16,777 nt of DNA from an uncultured Clostridium sp. (GTDB lineage: Bacteria > Bacillota > Clostridia > Lachnospirales > Lachnospiraceae). Positions within the stretch are counted from its first letter, which is position 1. Each line of letters opens with the position of its first letter. Shown here piece by piece: positions 16,029 through 16,777 of this stretch. A model generated the notes under the pieces. That model made no database searches. It was not told the DNA's origin and worked only from the letters and a program-made list of their open reading frames with translations. The stretch spans positions 1-16,777 of the forward strand of contig UQTA01000068.1 in NCBI GenBank assembly GCA_900543885.1, read 5' to 3'. Made by a program: the position numbers and the translations under genes.

Positions 16029-16083
16029 ATATCTGGACTGTGTGAAGAAAGTTAGTGTGTCTGTCCTTCCGCAGTCCGGATAT
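16029..16083. other. 12-bp stem with long loop spanning the pcp stop
   Basis: ATATCTGGACTG (16029-16040) pairs with CAGTCCGGATAT (16072-16083) through one G-T wobble; the 31-nt loop holds the pcp stop codon (16052-16054, minus strand). There is no U-run on either strand. It may be a weak terminator shared by the convergent dehydrogenase and pcp genes, or an RNA-stabilising 3' hairpin. Confidence 0.45.
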
Positions 16084-16471
16084 CGTTTTCATAGCTTCCA
16101 ATTGCCTGGATCGCAGCTTCGATGCCGCGGGCGATATCGTGCAGGTTCATGGATGGAGCCGGTGCAGGTCTTCCAACAACCTGTTCTGGAACGAATGGAA
16201 CATGCATGAAACCGCTGCGCACACCTGGATAGTTTTTCGCCAGGGTGTAGAGCACACCGTACATTAAATGGTTGCAGACAAAGGTACCTGCGGTATTGGA
16301 GACACTGGCCGGAAGACCTGCTTCGCGGATGTTCTGGACCATGGCTTTGATTGGCAGGTCAGAAAAATATGCCGGAGTACCGTCTTCATAGATCGGCAGA
16401 TCAATCGGCTGGTTTCCTTCGTTATCCTGGATGCGGGCATCATCTAAGTTGATGGCTACGTGTTCCGTCGG
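16052..16471 (-). pseudogene. pcp: Pyroglutamyl-peptidase I, N-terminally truncated
   Basis: About 139 residues of the C-terminal two thirds of a cysteine peptidase that removes N-terminal pyroglutamate. All three catalytic positions known from the family remain. Cys is in NTAGTFVCNHLMYGVLY. His is in GFMHVPFVPEQ. The Glu 63 residues before the Cys is in TEHVAINLDDAR, right at the broken end. DNEGNQPIDLPI and AYFSDLPIKAMV also match. The frame meets TGA at 16472-16474, where the sequence becomes the DUF979-like fragment; roughly 75-80 N-terminal residues, including the start, are missing. A formal ORF from the ATG at 16342 would lack the Glu and is not a credible enzyme. Confidence 0.85.
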
Positions 16472-16667
16472 TCACTGCGTAGGAAGGTCTGGTCTTGAAA
16501 AGCAGCAGTGCCACGATCAGTGCAATGGCACCGGAGATACCGATGGCGTTGTTGGCGCCGAGTACTTTTAAGAACGTTGCAACAAGGACGGCGCTGACAG
16601 CCAGGGTAAGCGGCGGAATGAAAACGGAGTAGCCGATTTTGTCGGCTGCTTTTCGTTTGCGCGCCAT
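16459..16667 (-). pseudogene. Fragment of a DUF979-like membrane protein
   Basis: On the minus strand about 70 residues encode a basic segment (ARKRKAADKIGYS) and two membrane helices (VFIPPLTLAVSAVLVATFL, NNAIGISGAIALIVALLLF), then KTRPSYAVTDGTR. DUF969-DUF979-pcp is a common Firmicutes gene order, and pcp follows directly, so DUF979 is the best guess; the family call rests on context plus general resemblance. The fragment is cut at both ends: at 16458-16468 it merges into pcp, and upstream of 16667 it runs into group II intron sequence. The formal frame (16440-16745) therefore starts inside the intron and is not a real gene. Confidence 0.55.
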
Positions 16668-16777
16668 GGGCGCGCTCTCGCAGGTGAAAGTCCTGAACAT
16701 GCCCAGGTAGTGGGAAATGTATAGCTGAACAGCAAGGGTGTCCATCGTGAGGTGGAATCTGAAGGAAGCTGTAGGCA
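16668..16777 (+). mobile_element. 5' end of a group II intron (continues past the window)
   Basis: From about 16668 the plus strand reads as domain I of a clostridial group II intron. I recognise CTCGCAGGTGAAAGTCCTGA near the start, then TATAGCTGAACAGCAAGGGT, then GTCCATCGTGAGGTGGAATC and TGAAGGAAGCTGTAGGC at the edge. The exact 5' splice point is uncertain because it lies in a GCGCGCC-ATG-GGCGCGC palindrome (16659-16675). The reverse transcriptase gene, if present, lies outside. The intron is in the opposite orientation to the host membrane-protein gene, so splicing could not repair that gene's mRNA. Confidence 0.7.

Noticed and set aside
16668..16745. N-terminal extension of the DUF979-like frame
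   Set aside because: This part is antisense group II intron sequence, so the apparent start codon is an artefact of the insertion.
1..16777. CRISPR arrays, tRNA or rRNA genes, toxin-antitoxin or phage genes
   Set aside because: Read for on both strands; no regularly spaced repeats, no tRNA-like cloverleaf, and no defence or phage families recognised.

Overview
The window looks like chromosomal DNA from a gut-type Clostridia, most likely Lachnospiraceae. The DNA is AT-leaning with strong AGGAGG-type ribosome sites. A phenylalanine T-box leader precedes pheST, U-tailed terminators are frequent, and receptor-type genes with solute-binding-protein domains are present. Genus cannot be told from sequence alone.

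Layout. 1-1240: a possible gene tail, then an aldo/keto reductase with a C-terminal 4Fe-4S domain and its terminator. 1240-1640: a hairpin-rich, GC-rich non-coding element and a short unrecognised coding remnant. 1632-4160: a LysR regulator divergent from a sodium:neurotransmitter-symporter-family amino acid transporter. 4263-5161: a broken chimeric gene (receptor sensor domain joined to the C-terminus of a solute-binding protein). 5183-7661: brnQ (branched-chain amino acid carrier) divergent from a second LysR gene. 7658-11715: promoter, T-box leader, pheS, pheT and terminator, all intact. 11522-13521: a degenerate membrane receptor (solute-binding domain, sensor, membrane helix, remnant of a DNA-binding domain). 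13508-13777: the 3' stump of a DUF6282-like hydrolase with its terminator. 13927-15998: a third LysR gene followed by a TtuC/D-malate-type beta-decarboxylating dehydrogenase. 16052-16777: truncated pcp joined to a fragment of a DUF979-like membrane protein, which is interrupted by the 5' end of a group II intron.

How it fits together. The intact genes deal mostly with amino acids: two secondary transporters, each beside a LysR gene, and a T-box-controlled phenylalanyl-tRNA synthetase. The most unusual aspect is at least four places where a gene is cut and joined to an unrelated partner or loses an internal domain: near 4810, 11773, 13515 and 16463. Two of these junctions lie in short sequences that both partners could have shared, and two single-base frameshifts lie in homopolymers. 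Housekeeping genes are spared. This reads as ongoing decay of accessory sensory and peptide-use genes, but assembly error is a live alternative. I did not find a convincing new defence, CRISPR or biosynthetic system.
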